This document shows positions 9,137 to 19,631 of a stretch of DNA of 64,000 nucleotides, in pieces (position 1 is the first letter of the stretch; each line of letters opens with the position of its first letter). Origin of the DNA: an uncultured Comamonas sp. Lineage in GTDB: Bacteria; Pseudomonadota; Gammaproteobacteria; Burkholderiales; Burkholderiaceae_C. The position numbers and the translations under genes were made by a program. The stretch is from NCBI GenBank assembly GCA_947306475.1, contig CAMZGS010000005.1, positions 1 through 64,000 on the forward strand, written 5' to 3'. The notes under the pieces were generated by a model. It worked only from the letters and a program-made list of their open reading frames with translations. It searched no databases and had not been told where the DNA came from.

Positions 9137-9623
9137 AGGTAAGTGCGGCTTCGTCTATACGGTGGAGACGCTGGACAAGGACGGCAATTTGCTGGAGCGC
9201 GAGCGCGTCCACAACGTTATGCCGGTGGAGGTGCTGAACTACATCGTCAGTGCCGCCTTTAAGCAAGGCCCGCAGTTTGGGCAGTGGTATGCCGGTCTGT
9301 ACCAAGGCAGCTACACGCCTACAGGCCAAGAAGAGATGGCCACTTTCCCCAGCATGGCCCAAGAGTTCACAGGCTACGACGGTGCTAGCCGCCCAGCTGT
9401 TGTGTTCGGCCCGGTAGCCAATGGCCGTGTGGACAACATGGCCAGCCCCATTGAGCTGACTTTCACGCAGGACGTGGAGGTGCGCGGCGGCTTTGTGACC
9501 AATGGCTCAGGCAAGGGCAGTACGTCGGGCCTGTGCGCCAGTGTGGTGCGCTTTTCCAGCCCCAAGCGCCCAGGCGTAGGCGGCGTGCTGCGCATCTACA
9601 TCGCTCAAGAGTTTTACAGCTGA
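9126..9623 (+). CDS. Phage virion protein, 165 aa
   Basis: Starts inside the end of the preceding gene (ATG at 9126), with AAGGAG at 9110-9115. The protein is predicted mainly beta, has no signal peptide or membrane segment, and contains phrases common in phage tail-associated proteins of this operon type (LNYIVSAAFKQGPQFGQWYAGLY). I do not recognise a characterised family. Its place between the hub-like protein and another small virion protein suggests a structural or assembly role. Confidence 0.65.
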   Translation: MESKGKCGFVYTVETLDKDGNLLERERVHNVMPVEVLNYIVSAAFKQGPQFGQWYAGLYQGSYTPTGQEEMATFPSMAQEFTGYDGASRPAVVFGPVANGRVDNMASPIELTFTQDVEVRGGFVTNGSGKGSTSGLCASVVRFSSPKRPGVGGVLRIYIAQEFYS

Positions 9624-9645
9624 TTTTTTATAGGAGTGTCCCAAG

Positions 9646-10092
9646 ATGATCAAAATTTCCACTGGCTTGGTCGATGCCATGATGAACGATGTGGGCGCTA
9701 CTGCTGCGCTCAACGCTGCAGATCTGGAGCTGCGCATCTTCTCTGGTCCTGAGCCGCTGACAGCCGACGCGGCGCTGGCCGATGAAACATTGCTGGTCAC
9801 CATCCAGGTCAATGGTGGGGGAGGCATGCAGTTTGCCTTTGCTGGCGAGGGCACCCTCATGAAGGACATTGACCAGTCTTGGCTGGGCAATGTGCAGGCC
9901 ACTGGCACGCCCACCTATTACCGCCTGTGCCCGATGGATGACGACAACACGGAAAGCACCACGGCTGTGCGCGTTCAGGGCTCTGTGGGTGTAACCGGTG
10001 ATTTGAAGCTGGGCACCACCACACTGGCTACGGGCAACCCGCAGTCCATTGACTTTTACCAGCTGCGCTTGCCGCAATACCTGGGGGCGTAA
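9646..10092 (+). CDS. Phage virion-associated protein, 148 aa
   Basis: Preceded by AGGAG at 9631-9635, 10 nt before the ATG. It encodes a soluble, Gly/Ala/Thr-rich protein with repeated short beta-like segments (ETLLVTIQVNGGGGMQFAF, VGVTGDLKLGTTTLATG). No catalytic motif is visible. It lies in the same run of + strand genes as its neighbours, three nucleotides before the next start, so it is probably a minor tail or fibre component. The exact function is unknown. Confidence 0.65.
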   Translation: MIKISTGLVDAMMNDVGATAALNAADLELRIFSGPEPLTADAALADETLLVTIQVNGGGGMQFAFAGEGTLMKDIDQSWLGNVQATGTPTYYRLCPMDDDNTESTTAVRVQGSVGVTGDLKLGTTTLATGNPQSIDFYQLRLPQYLGA

Positions 10093-10095
10093 GCT

Positions 10096-10647
10096 GTGCA
10101 AGCGCCTGGCGATGCCTTCCTCGCAAGCACGTTGAGTTACTTCCAGGGCCGACAGACTATCGAGCACTTTACCTGGTCGCAGAAACAAACTCTGGAATCA
10201 GCAGTTTCATTCAGCATACACCCAAAAGAGTATGTCCGCGTGACCATCGACGATGAAGGACTCTCGACGGGCGCGTACATAGAGTTCGATATCGATGGCA
10301 GTTTTCCGCTCGTACTGCGAGAGGTGATCCCTCCCAGCCATCCCGATGGCGAATATACTGTGGTGGAGACCCCCCTCATTATGTGCGAGGGTTCTGGGCG
10401 TTATGGCGTAGAACTGCGACCTGAATTTATTCGTGGCGGCTTAATTGGTGGGGCAGATGTCGTTACGTCGGCTGCGCCATCAACACCTCACTACTGGACA
10501 AGTGCGCTTACTTTCGCGATCGGGCGTATTGGTGAAAGTGCTAATAATTTCTTCGTTTATCTGTGCGCTGGCGAGGCAAAACCTAAACCATTCTGGACTG
10601 ATGGCCGGGGCTGCAATTACGTCATCCAGGCGGGGGTGAATCGATGA
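10096..10647 (+). CDS. Phage protein of unknown function, 183 aa
   Basis: Uses a GTG start at 10096, three nucleotides after the previous stop, with GGGGGC just upstream as a ribosome binding site. The product is mixed alpha/beta with many acidic and aromatic residues and no recognised motif. Its stop overlaps the next start by ATGA, showing translational coupling. From about 10,150 to 10,650 the base composition is visibly more AT-rich than in the flanking virion genes, which suggests separate acquisition. A tail-associated or receptor-binding accessory role is possible. Confidence 0.6.
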   Translation: MQAPGDAFLASTLSYFQGRQTIEHFTWSQKQTLESAVSFSIHPKEYVRVTIDDEGLSTGAYIEFDIDGSFPLVLREVIPPSHPDGEYTVVETPLIMCEGSGRYGVELRPEFIRGGLIGGADVVTSAAPSTPHYWTSALTFAIGRIGESANNFFVYLCAGEAKPKPFWTDGRGCNYVIQAGVNR

Positions 10648-10865
10648 GTTTCTTGAAGAAAAACGGCCGGCGTGTCTGGGTGCCAGAAGTCATGGGGCGG
10701 AAGTACGTACCGGGTTATTGGTACACGTACACCGAATACGTGCCCAAGTACGTCTCGGGCGGGAGCGGTGGCAGCGCATCTGGCCCCAAGACCGAAGACA
10801 GGCACCTGAATTTTGACCACGGCCTGGGCGGCAGTGATCCTTCCGGTGTCATCGTGGATTACTAA
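10644..10865 (+). CDS. Small Tyr/Trp/Pro-rich phage protein with a PGYW motif, 73 aa
   Basis: Begins at an ATGA overlap with the previous gene. The N-terminal half is dense in aromatic residues (WVPEVMGRKYVPGYWYTYTEYVP), followed by a Gly/Ser linker and an acidic end. The PGYW-YT element recurs at the start of the next gene product (IPGYWAEYTAESGYWAP). The two may share a short binding module, or one may have arisen by partial duplication. No family recognised. Confidence 0.6.
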   Translation: MSFLKKNGRRVWVPEVMGRKYVPGYWYTYTEYVPKYVSGGSGGSASGPKTEDRHLNFDHGLGGSDPSGVIVDY

Positions 10866-10869
10866 GGCC

Positions 10870-12615
<1,746 letters not shown>

Positions 12616-12617
12616 GC

Positions 12618-14681
12618 ATGCTCTACAAGAAGTTTGGCGGCGACAACTTTCCAGCGCAGATGGTCGGTGAGGCCAAGCTGCGCCAGCTGGAGGGCGTGGA
12701 CGCACCGTACCTCTCTGCCAGCGGGCCTGGGTTCCTTGCCAAAAAGCGTGGCGATCACAGGGAGGTGCATCTGGAAGATGTGCCGCTTGCGCTGCCCAAA
12801 GGCGACATTCAGTATGCCGTGATTGGGTCGGCAGAACACTCTTTTGCTGGGGTGACGCTGCGCACACCTTTTCAGAAAAAGAAACTGTGGACTGGGGAGT
12901 ACATCGGGCGCGGCAAGACCTTCTCTTGCGTCTTGCCGCAGCTGCGCCTTCACAACCGATCAAGCACCACGCGCCCTATGTATGAGGCCCAAAAGCCTGG
13001 GGCGCTGTATTTCAGGAGCTTGTTCAAGACGGAGATTGAGGCGGGCTTCTACATTCAGGCTGACACGAGAATCATCGCGCGCGCTGAACTGCCTTGGGAT
13101 ATTTCGCAAGGCAATTATGGCCAGCCGCCCATTGCTGGCGGGAGTGTGACGTGGGAGGACTCGATGAATGTGCGCTCCACGCTGTACCCAGCTTTTTGGA
13201 GCGGTCGGACTGCGTTCGTCGGCTGGGTAGGGGGTTGGCAGGTTTATGCCACACCCAACACGATTTGGGATGGTAGCGCCGATGCCACAGGCGCCTATCG
13301 CGGCAAGGCCGTTATCGACATCACGATTTACCGCTCCCAGGCAAGCGCAGAGGCGTTTCAGCACCGTGTCGAGCTGCAGTTTCCACAGGGGATGGCAGGG
13401 GCCAATGAGGTTGCGGGGACGATTACGGTTTTGCGCCCCGGCGTGTTTGTGGTGCTGGCGGGGCAGTCTTTGGTGACGCAGGACGGCAAGGACACGACCG
13501 ATGGGCAGATGGCCCTTTGGCACAACACCATCACCGTCGAGAACGACGGAGAGGATTGGTTTGTCGGTGTGCAGGCCAACAAGCTGCGGGAGGGGGAGGG
13601 CACGCTTTGGAGCACCACCGATCCCCGCTACGACAAGAGCAAGTTTATCTACCGTGCGGCGCGGCTGGCCTCCCAGGCTCCTGGCGTGCTGTGTTCGGAC
13701 GGCCAATCCATCCTGTACGCCGTCGGCTCCCCTTGGTACGAAATGATGGACGAGAACATCGTCAGGGGTTCGCGTGATTTTGGGGTGGCCTACGTGCGTG
13801 TGGGTGTGGATGGGGTGATTCACTCGGGTGCCATCACCACGCCAGAGATATTGAAGGCCCACACGGTTATGGAGGGCGAAGACGTGTATCGCGACAAGGC
13901 ATCTGGCAGTATGCCTGCATGCGATTTGCTCTATTGCGGTCAGAGGCCACGCCGCGCAAGCGATGCGCCAGATAGCCTGCGCGGCGTGATTTTGTGCCGC
14001 GTGCGCGAGTTTGTGAGCCAAGAAGTGGTGGTGCCGTCAACAGGCGCCCCGCACTCCTGGCCGATCAATAACGCGCCACCTTTGCCAAGATTCAATCGGG
14101 TGGAGCTTTGGCGCACAGAGGACGATGGCCGCACTTGGGAAAAACTGCCAGAGGGCATTGGCCTGCCGGATGGCCTCAATGTGGCCAACATTGGGGTGCC
14201 CAGCGTGGTCAAGATGCAGGAGCAGGGCTTGGCGCAACTGGTCGTGCCTATACGCGACAGGCAGGATGGCCCAATCAGGCTCGCAAGGTCTAAGGATGCT
14301 GGCTTGAGCTGGAAAAAACTGGGGGGGGGCTACCCATCCATAGTCAACGATCCTGCTGCAAATGGTGGCACTGGCGTTGATCTATTTGCACTGCGCGGCG
14401 GCGGCCTTGTGAATGCTGGTGATGCCCACCTTTTCCTGAACATTGGCACCGATGTGCTGCACAGCTACAGCGGTGAGCAGCCGCCCATTGTCAGTACGCG
14501 GCCAGGCTATCAGGTGTCAGGCGATATGAGTGGCACCGCCATAGTGAACCGCCTTTATCCAGCCTATGACAAGGCGCTCAAAGAGGTTGTACGGGTGAAG
14601 ATGGGCCGCAAGGATGCCCCCAAGGATTTAGTCCGCCCCTGGATTTACGACTCAGCTTACGAAAAACCAAAGGAACCTTAA
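12618..14681 (+). CDS. BNR/Asp-box beta-propeller phage protein (tail fibre or sialidase-like), 687 aa
   Basis: Contains two clear Asp-box (BNR) motifs of the S/T-x-D-x-G-x-x-W type: TEDDGRTW at about residue 500 and SKDAGLSW at about 558. The surrounding sequence reads like a bladed propeller (FNRVELWRTEDD, LVVPIRDRQDGPIRLARSKD). The N-terminal 350 residues are beta-rich with no recognised motif. Asp boxes are found in sialidases and other glycan-processing or glycan-binding proteins. I cannot point to the full sialidase arginine triad, so binding rather than cleavage may be its role. It starts two nucleotides after the previous stop, and its own stop codon directly precedes the next ATG. 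Confidence 0.7.
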   Translation: MLYKKFGGDNFPAQMVGEAKLRQLEGVDAPYLSASGPGFLAKKRGDHREVHLEDVPLALPKGDIQYAVIGSAEHSFAGVTLRTPFQKKKLWTGEYIGRGKTFSCVLPQLRLHNRSSTTRPMYEAQKPGALYFRSLFKTEIEAGFYIQADTRIIARAELPWDISQGNYGQPPIAGGSVTWEDSMNVRSTLYPAFWSGRTAFVGWVGGWQVYATPNTIWDGSADATGAYRGKAVIDITIYRSQASAEAFQHRVELQFPQGMAGANEVAGTITVLRPGVFVVLAGQSLVTQDGKDTTDGQMALWHNTITVENDGEDWFVGVQANKLREGEGTLWSTTDPRYDKSKFIYRAARLASQAPGVLCSDGQSILYAVGSPWYEMMDENIVRGSRDFGVAYVRVGVDGVIHSGAITTPEILKAHTVMEGEDVYRDKASGSMPACDLLYCGQRPRRASDAPDSLRGVILCRVREFVSQEVVVPSTGAPHSWPINNAPPLPRFNRVELWRTEDDGRTWEKLPEGIGLPDGLNVANIGVPSVVKMQEQGLAQLVVPIRDRQDGPIRLARSKDAGLSWKKLGGGYPSIVNDPAANGGTGVDLFALRGGGLVNAGDAHLFLNIGTDVLHSYSGEQPPIVSTRPGYQVSGDMSGTAIVNRLYPAYDKALKEVVRVKMGRKDAPKDLVRPWIYDSAYEKPKEP

Positions 14682-15770
14682 ATGGCTACCACTCCCCCTT
14701 ATCGACCACAAGAAATAAGCCCATTCCCCAGCCCTCATGAAGTCGTCGGCGCGGCCTGGGCAAAGGCCGAGCAGATGACGGTGCGTTACGACCAGATTGT
14801 GAACGGCAACTTCGAGGAGGCGATGCGCCGTGCCCAGGGCGGGGCCAGTATGCTCCCTGCATATCTGCAGTTTGATGCCGAGGTGCCTGTGCCAGATGTG
14901 GAAATCCCCCGGCTTGCCGAGGGCGCCTCGCTGGAGATGTTCGACAACTGGTGGAACGGCATTATCGACAAGCTGGCAGGGCTGTATGCCGGGTACATGG
15001 ACAGGTACTTTCCCAACGACTGCGAATACCTCAAGCACGCCCAGCACTGGATATGCAATGCCATCACACAGGGCGGCACGGGCCTGAACCCCGTGGTGGA
15101 GGGTCAGATTTGGGACAGGGATCGCTCGCGCATCCTGCGCGATGCCACGCGCGCCGAGCAAGAGGCCGTGAGTGCGTTTGCCGCGCGCGGCTTTCCGCTG
15201 CCGCCTGGTGCGCTCAACGGCACGCTGCAGCGCATCCAGGCCGACACGCGCGACAAGCTGGCCCAGGCCAGCCGCGATGTGGCGATCAAGCAGGCGCAGA
15301 TGGAAGTGGAGAACGTGCGCTTTGCCATCGAGCAGGCCATTGATCTGTACGGCACGGCTGTGGGCGCTGCCAAGGACTACATGATGGCCATGGCCGGTTC
15401 GGCCAACTCCCCAGTGCAGCTGCTGCCCAGCGTGACCGATAGCCAGTCGCGCCTGATTGCTGCGGCATCGGACTACTATCGCAGCCGCATCGCGGCCAAG
15501 GAGCTGCAGCTCAAAGCGGCCATGCCCAATGCCGAGTACCAGCAGCAGGCCAATAGCAAAAACTTGGATGCGCGCATGCAGACGATCAAAAACTCGGTGG
15601 ATACCGCGGTCGAGGCTGCAAAGGCTTTGGCCACCCAGGCTGCGGCGCTGCTGAACTCGGTGCATACAAGCGCCAGCATTTCTGGCAGCCGTGGTTACAG
15701 CAACTCTGTGGGCTACAGCTACAGCGGTGACGTTACCAGGGACGTCGAACCCATGACCTATCCGGCCTAA
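14682..15770 (+). CDS. Alpha-helical phage virion protein, 362 aa
   Basis: Starts immediately after the previous stop codon. The protein is largely helical and Ala/Gln-rich, with a coiled-coil-like middle (about 170-245) and a Ser/Gly/Tyr-rich tail (SISGSRGYSNSVGYSYSG). There is no signal peptide or enzyme motif. It is the last gene of its unit and is followed by a terminator. An internal or tail-associated structural role is inferred from position only. Confidence 0.65.
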   Translation: MATTPPYRPQEISPFPSPHEVVGAAWAKAEQMTVRYDQIVNGNFEEAMRRAQGGASMLPAYLQFDAEVPVPDVEIPRLAEGASLEMFDNWWNGIIDKLAGLYAGYMDRYFPNDCEYLKHAQHWICNAITQGGTGLNPVVEGQIWDRDRSRILRDATRAEQEAVSAFAARGFPLPPGALNGTLQRIQADTRDKLAQASRDVAIKQAQMEVENVRFAIEQAIDLYGTAVGAAKDYMMAMAGSANSPVQLLPSVTDSQSRLIAAASDYYRSRIAAKELQLKAAMPNAEYQQQANSKNLDARMQTIKNSVDTAVEAAKALATQAAALLNSVHTSASISGSRGYSNSVGYSYSGDVTRDVEPMTYPA

Positions 15771-15783
15771 CCGGCCCCGCCTC

Positions 15784-15810
15784 AACCCGGCCTTTGCGCC
15801 GGGTTTTTTT
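15784..15810 (+). terminator. Rho-independent terminator after the tail/adhesin block
   Basis: Stem CCCGGC/GCCGGG with loop CTTTGC, then seven T. It is followed within five bases by the next copy of the phage TAGGGTT motif, so one unit ends and the next begins here. Confidence 0.9.
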
Positions 15811-15814
15811 GCGT

Positions 15815-15863
15815 CCCCCGTATAGGGTTTTGGCCAAGTGCTGTAGTTGTGGACACTGCTGGC
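15815..15863 (+). promoter_or_regulatory. Phage motif copy 3: putative promoter and leader of the head gene block
   Basis: Core CCCCCGTATAGGGTT (15815-15829). ACACTGC begins at 15853, 30 nt after the T of TAGGG, and an ATGAGC start codon at 15864 lies 41 nt after it. It sits directly behind a terminator, as expected of a promoter. GCCAAGTG and CACTGCTGGC can form an imperfect hairpin before the start codon. Confidence 0.7.
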
Positions 15864-15944
15864 ATGAGCAATACAGCAAAAGTCTCCACCACGAGTCAGC
15901 GAGGATGTAAACCCAGTTATCTTTGGAGGGTAGTGCCGCAATGA
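15864..15944 (+). CDS. 26-codon leader ORF overlapping the terminase start
   Basis: ATGAGC at 15864 stands at the same distance from the TAGGGTT motif as the start codons of full-length phage genes and opens a 26-codon frame ending in TGA at 15942-15944. That stop overlaps the terminase ATG at 15941 (ATGA). The peptide is Ser/Thr/Arg-rich, with two cysteine-poor halves and no known motif. It may be a leader peptide that couples translation into the terminase gene, or the remnant of a small-terminase gene. Not proven to be translated. Confidence 0.45.
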   Translation: MSNTAKVSTTSQRGCKPSYLWRVVPQ

Positions 15945-17401
15945 GCGCTTTGTCCGAATACTTGCAACCAGAAAAGCAGGCAGCGCTGCTGGCTATGGTG
16001 GAGCGTGAGCTGTCGTTTCGGCAGCTGGAGCAGTACGCGGCTTATGCCAAGCAGCGCGAGTTCCACGCAGCTGGCGCGCATTTCAATGAACGCCTGTTCA
16101 TGGCGGGCAACCAGCTTGGCAAGACCAAAGCCGGTGGCGCAGAGTGGGCTATGCACCTGACGGGCCGCTATCCAGACTGGTGGGATGGCGCCGTTTTCGA
16201 GAAACCCGTGATCTTCTGGGCTGGCTCGGTGACCAGCGAAGCCACGCGCGACAACCCACAGCGCATGCTGATTGGGCCGCCTGCGATACCGGATTTATGG
16301 GGCTCAGGCATGGTGCCGCGTGATGCGCTCAAGGACTACACCCGAGCAATGGGCGTGGCCAACCTGCTGGACAGTGCCGTGATTCGTTGGGGTGGCGGTG
16401 GTGATGTGCAGGCCGGTGAGAGCCTGATTGCCTTCAAATCCTACGAAAAAGGCCGCGAGAAGTGGCAGGGTCCTACGATTGATGGCGTTTGGTTTGACGA
16501 GGAGCCACCCGAGGACATCTACGCAGAGGGGCTGACCCGTACCAACAATGGCCAGCGCGGGCAGTTTGCCCAGACCACGTTCACCCCACTGCTGGGCATG
16601 TCCAAGGTGGTGACGCGCTTTCTGATGCCGGAGGCAAGCGACCTGGGCGCCAAGGCGCGCAAGGTCATAAGCATGACGATCTGGGACGTGGACCACTACA
16701 CCCAGGAGCAAAAAGAGACCATCGTGGCCAGCTACCCGGCGCACGAGCGCGATGCCCGCTCCAAGGGCATCCCAACGCTGGGCAGTGGCCGCATCTTCCC
16801 TGTGGCCGAGGAGCTGATCAAAGTCACCCCCTTTGCTATTCCGGCGCACTGGCCGCGCATCAACGGCGTGGATTTTGGCTGGGATCACCCCGCAGCTGCA
16901 GTGCAGCTGGCTTGGGACCGCGACAACGACTGCATTTACGTTACCAACGCCCACCGCCAAAGCGAGGCGGTGCCGGCCATCCATGCCATGGCTATCAAGG
17001 CTTGGGGCGACTGGGTGCCAACGGCGTGGCCGCATGACGGCCTGCAGCACGACAAAGGCTCGGGCGAGCAGCTGGCTATGCAGTACGCCAAGGCTGGTGT
17101 GCGGATGCTCAAGGACAGAGCCACGTTTGAAGATGGTAGCAACGGTGTAGAAGCCGGTCTGATGGACATGCTAGAGCGCATGCAGACCGGACGCTGGAAG
17201 GTTTTCAGTCACTTGGAGGATTGGTTCCAAGAGTTCCGCCTGTACCACCGCAAGGACGGAAAGATCGTCAAGCTCAAAGACGACCTGATAAGCGCCAGCC
17301 GCTACGCACTGATGATGAAGCGCAAGGCCATCACCAAGCCTGCACCAGCCCGCCCTGTGAGCGGTGGCTGGGCACCTTTAGACCGCGAGATTGGGTACTG
17401 A
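15941..17401 (+). CDS. terL: Terminase large subunit
   Basis: The DNA-packaging motor: an ATPase plus a nuclease that cuts concatemers. Walker A is GNQLGKT at residues 56-62, Walker B with catalytic Glu is VWFDEE (D186, E187), and the RNase H-like nuclease domain starts near GVDFGWDHP (D311). The length of 486 aa is typical. The ATG at 15941 was chosen because GGAGGG lies 10 nt upstream; a TTG start 18 bp upstream would run through that ribosome binding site. The portal gene follows after one nucleotide. No small terminase subunit is recognised next to it. Confidence 0.95.
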   Translation: MSALSEYLQPEKQAALLAMVERELSFRQLEQYAAYAKQREFHAAGAHFNERLFMAGNQLGKTKAGGAEWAMHLTGRYPDWWDGAVFEKPVIFWAGSVTSEATRDNPQRMLIGPPAIPDLWGSGMVPRDALKDYTRAMGVANLLDSAVIRWGGGGDVQAGESLIAFKSYEKGREKWQGPTIDGVWFDEEPPEDIYAEGLTRTNNGQRGQFAQTTFTPLLGMSKVVTRFLMPEASDLGAKARKVISMTIWDVDHYTQEQKETIVASYPAHERDARSKGIPTLGSGRIFPVAEELIKVTPFAIPAHWPRINGVDFGWDHPAAAVQLAWDRDNDCIYVTNAHRQSEAVPAIHAMAIKAWGDWVPTAWPHDGLQHDKGSGEQLAMQYAKAGVRMLKDRATFEDGSNGVEAGLMDMLERMQTGRWKVFSHLEDWFQEFRLYHRKDGKIVKLKDDLISASRYALMMKRKAITKPAPARPVSGGWAPLDREIGY

Positions 17402-17402
17402 C

Positions 17403-19592
17403 ATGCAAGCAACCATCAATCAAGGGGGTTTGCAGCCCCACGACGACGACACACCTGCCTTTGACGACCGCCAGGTGCTGCTGCAAAACCTGCTGGCCAA
17501 GCGCCGCGAGGCTATTGCGGGGCGTGCAGGATCGGGCATCGAGGAGGAGTGGACCGAGGACGAGGAGCACTACCAAGGCATTGACGATGCCAACCGGGCT
17601 TTCCAGGCGTCGAACATGCTGTACCGCAGCAGGTCCAAGGCCGTGCTGGGCAATGAGCGAAAGAGCGAGCAAGCGACACGCTCTGTGGTGTTCCTGAACA
17701 TCACCCGGCCATACGTGGATGCGGCCAGCGCGCGGGTGTCCGACATGCTGCTGCCCACGGATGACCGCGCCTGGGAGATCAAGGCCACGCCATTGCCTAC
17801 GCTGAGCCAGCACCAGCTTGCGCAGCTGGCCCAGGCCATGCAGATGGATGACCCTGCGCAGGTCCAGCAGGCGCTGGAGCTGCAGGCAGAGCAAGCCGCC
17901 GAGGCAGCCAAGAAGATGCAGAAGGCCATTGAGGACCCGTTGGTGGAGAGCAACTGGCATGGGGAGGTGCGCCAGGTCATTGAAGATGCTGCACGCTGTG
18001 GCTCTGGCGTGCTCAAGGGCCCGTATCCCGTGATGCGCACGGTGCGCATGACCCGTGAAGACCCGGTGACGAAGATCAAGTCGCAGATCAAGCTGGACGA
18101 GATCAAGCCCGGCTCCAAGCGCATCGACTTTTGGAATTTTTTCCCCGACCCGGCCTGCGGCGAGAACATCCACAACGGCAGCTACACCTGGGAGCGCGAG
18201 TACATCGGCAAGCGCCAGCTCAAGGAAATGCTCAAGGACCAGAGCTACGACCGAGCAGAGCTGATGGCTGCGCTGCTGGAAGGCCCCGCCAAGACGCGCG
18301 AGGGCACAGAAGCTGCGTACCGCCACAGCGACGATGAGTATGAGATGTGGATTTTTCACGGCCACTGCATGCGCCAGCAGTTGCAGGCTATGGGGGTGGA
18401 ACTGGATGAGGGTGCCGATGAGCAGCTGCCCGCAATGGCGGTGATGATCAATGACCGCCTGGTCAAGTGCGTGCTCAGTCCCATCGAGAGCGGTGAGTTT
18501 CCGTATGACGTGCTGGCCTGGCAGCGCCGCCCTGGTATGCCGTGGGGCATGGGCATCAGTCGCCAGATTCGCACGGTGCAGCGCATGCTCAACGGCGCCG
18601 TGCGGGCCATGATGGACAACTCTGGCCTGTCGGCATCGCCCCAGGTGGTCATTGGCAACGGTATCACGCCGGCGGATGGCAAATGGACGCTGCGCCCAGG
18701 CAAGGTGTGGCGGGCAGAGACGGGCAGCGATGTACCGGATGTGCGTGGTGCTTTTGCCAGCTTTGCCGTCACCAGCGTGCAGGCCGAGCTGATGAACATC
18801 ATCAACTTCGCGCTCAAGATGGCCGAGGACACCACCGGCATGCCGGCCATGCTGCAGGGCATCCGCGGCGATGCACCCAACACGCTGGGCGGCATGCAGA
18901 TGCAAAACAACAACGCCACGAGCGTGCTGCGCCGCTTGGCCAAGCGCTTTGACGACTACATGACGCGCCCGCATATCCAGCGCTATTTCGACTGGATGAT
19001 GGCCTACAGCGAGGACGAGAGCATTAAGGGGGACTTCCAAATCGAAGTGCGTGCATCGTCGGCGCTGGTCGAGCGTGACGCGCAGCAGCAGTTCCTGATG
19101 AGCCTGCTGCAGGCGTCGGCAAATCCTGTGTATGAGCTGGACCCGGCCAAGCTGGCAGCCGAGCTGTGCCGTGGCCAGCGCCTGGACCCCAAGAACTTCC
19201 AGCTGTCCGAGGAGAAGAAGGCCCAGCAAGCGCAGCAAGGGCAAGACCCCACGCTACAGGCCAAGACCAAGCTGCTGGAGGCCCAGGCCACCAAGGTGCA
19301 GGCCGAAGCCGTCAACAAGGCCGTGGAGGCGCAGTACGGCGCGGTGCAGGCTGCACAGGTGATCGAGCAGATTCCGGCCACGGCCACCACGGCAGACGGG
19401 CTGCTGCGTTCTGCGGGCTACGAAGACCACGATGCCGCCCCCATCGTGCCGCAGGCGGCAGGCCCAGGGCAGGAGATAGAGCTGCCCAGCAATACCAACC
19501 CGCTGACACCGGCAAATCCCGCGGTGGGGTTGCTGCAAGGCATCGAGACGCCTGGGGCTGATGGCGTGCAGCCGGGAGAGTCCCCCGGCTAG
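17403..19592 (+). CDS. Portal (head-tail connector) protein
   Basis: A 729-residue podovirus-type portal, forming the ring through which DNA enters and leaves the capsid. The N-terminal part carries phrases typical of these portals (SVVFLNITRPYVDAASARVSDMLLP, FWNFFPDPACGENI). The region around residue 380-410 (PWGMGISRQIRTVQRMLNGAVRAMMDN) is characteristic. The C-terminal 120 residues are Ala/Gln-rich helix followed by a Pro/Gly tail. Its TAG stop codon (19590-19592) is part of the next TAGGGTT motif, so the motif is embedded in the end of the coding sequence. Confidence 0.93.
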   Translation: MQATINQGGLQPHDDDTPAFDDRQVLLQNLLAKRREAIAGRAGSGIEEEWTEDEEHYQGIDDANRAFQASNMLYRSRSKAVLGNERKSEQATRSVVFLNITRPYVDAASARVSDMLLPTDDRAWEIKATPLPTLSQHQLAQLAQAMQMDDPAQVQQALELQAEQAAEAAKKMQKAIEDPLVESNWHGEVRQVIEDAARCGSGVLKGPYPVMRTVRMTREDPVTKIKSQIKLDEIKPGSKRIDFWNFFPDPACGENIHNGSYTWEREYIGKRQLKEMLKDQSYDRAELMAALLEGPAKTREGTEAAYRHSDDEYEMWIFHGHCMRQQLQAMGVELDEGADEQLPAMAVMINDRLVKCVLSPIESGEFPYDVLAWQRRPGMPWGMGISRQIRTVQRMLNGAVRAMMDNSGLSASPQVVIGNGITPADGKWTLRPGKVWRAETGSDVPDVRGAFASFAVTSVQAELMNIINFALKMAEDTTGMPAMLQGIRGDAPNTLGGMQMQNNNATSVLRRLAKRFDDYMTRPHIQRYFDWMMAYSEDESIKGDFQIEVRASSALVERDAQQQFLMSLLQASANPVYELDPAKLAAELCRGQRLDPKNFQLSEEKKAQQAQQGQDPTLQAKTKLLEAQATKVQAEAVNKAVEAQYGAVQAAQVIEQIPATATTADGLLRSAGYEDHDAAPIVPQAAGPGQEIELPSNTNPLTPANPAVGLLQGIETPGADGVQPGESPG

Positions 19593-19631
19593 GGTTCGCG
19601 CCATGCTGTGTAAATGGGAACACTGCGGGGT
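19582..19631 (+). promoter_or_regulatory. Phage motif copy 4: putative internal promoter before the scaffold/capsid genes
   Basis: Core CCCCCGGCTAGGGTT (19582-19596), overlapping the portal stop codon. ACACTGC begins at 19620, again 30 nt after the T of TAGGG, and the ATG at 19632 lies 42 nt after it. The position would give separate high-level expression of scaffold and capsid. Confidence 0.7.

Noticed and set aside
10385-10400. CGAGGGTTCT inside a tail-block gene, similar to TAGGGTT
   Set aside because: No upstream C-run, inside a gene, no start codon at the right distance.
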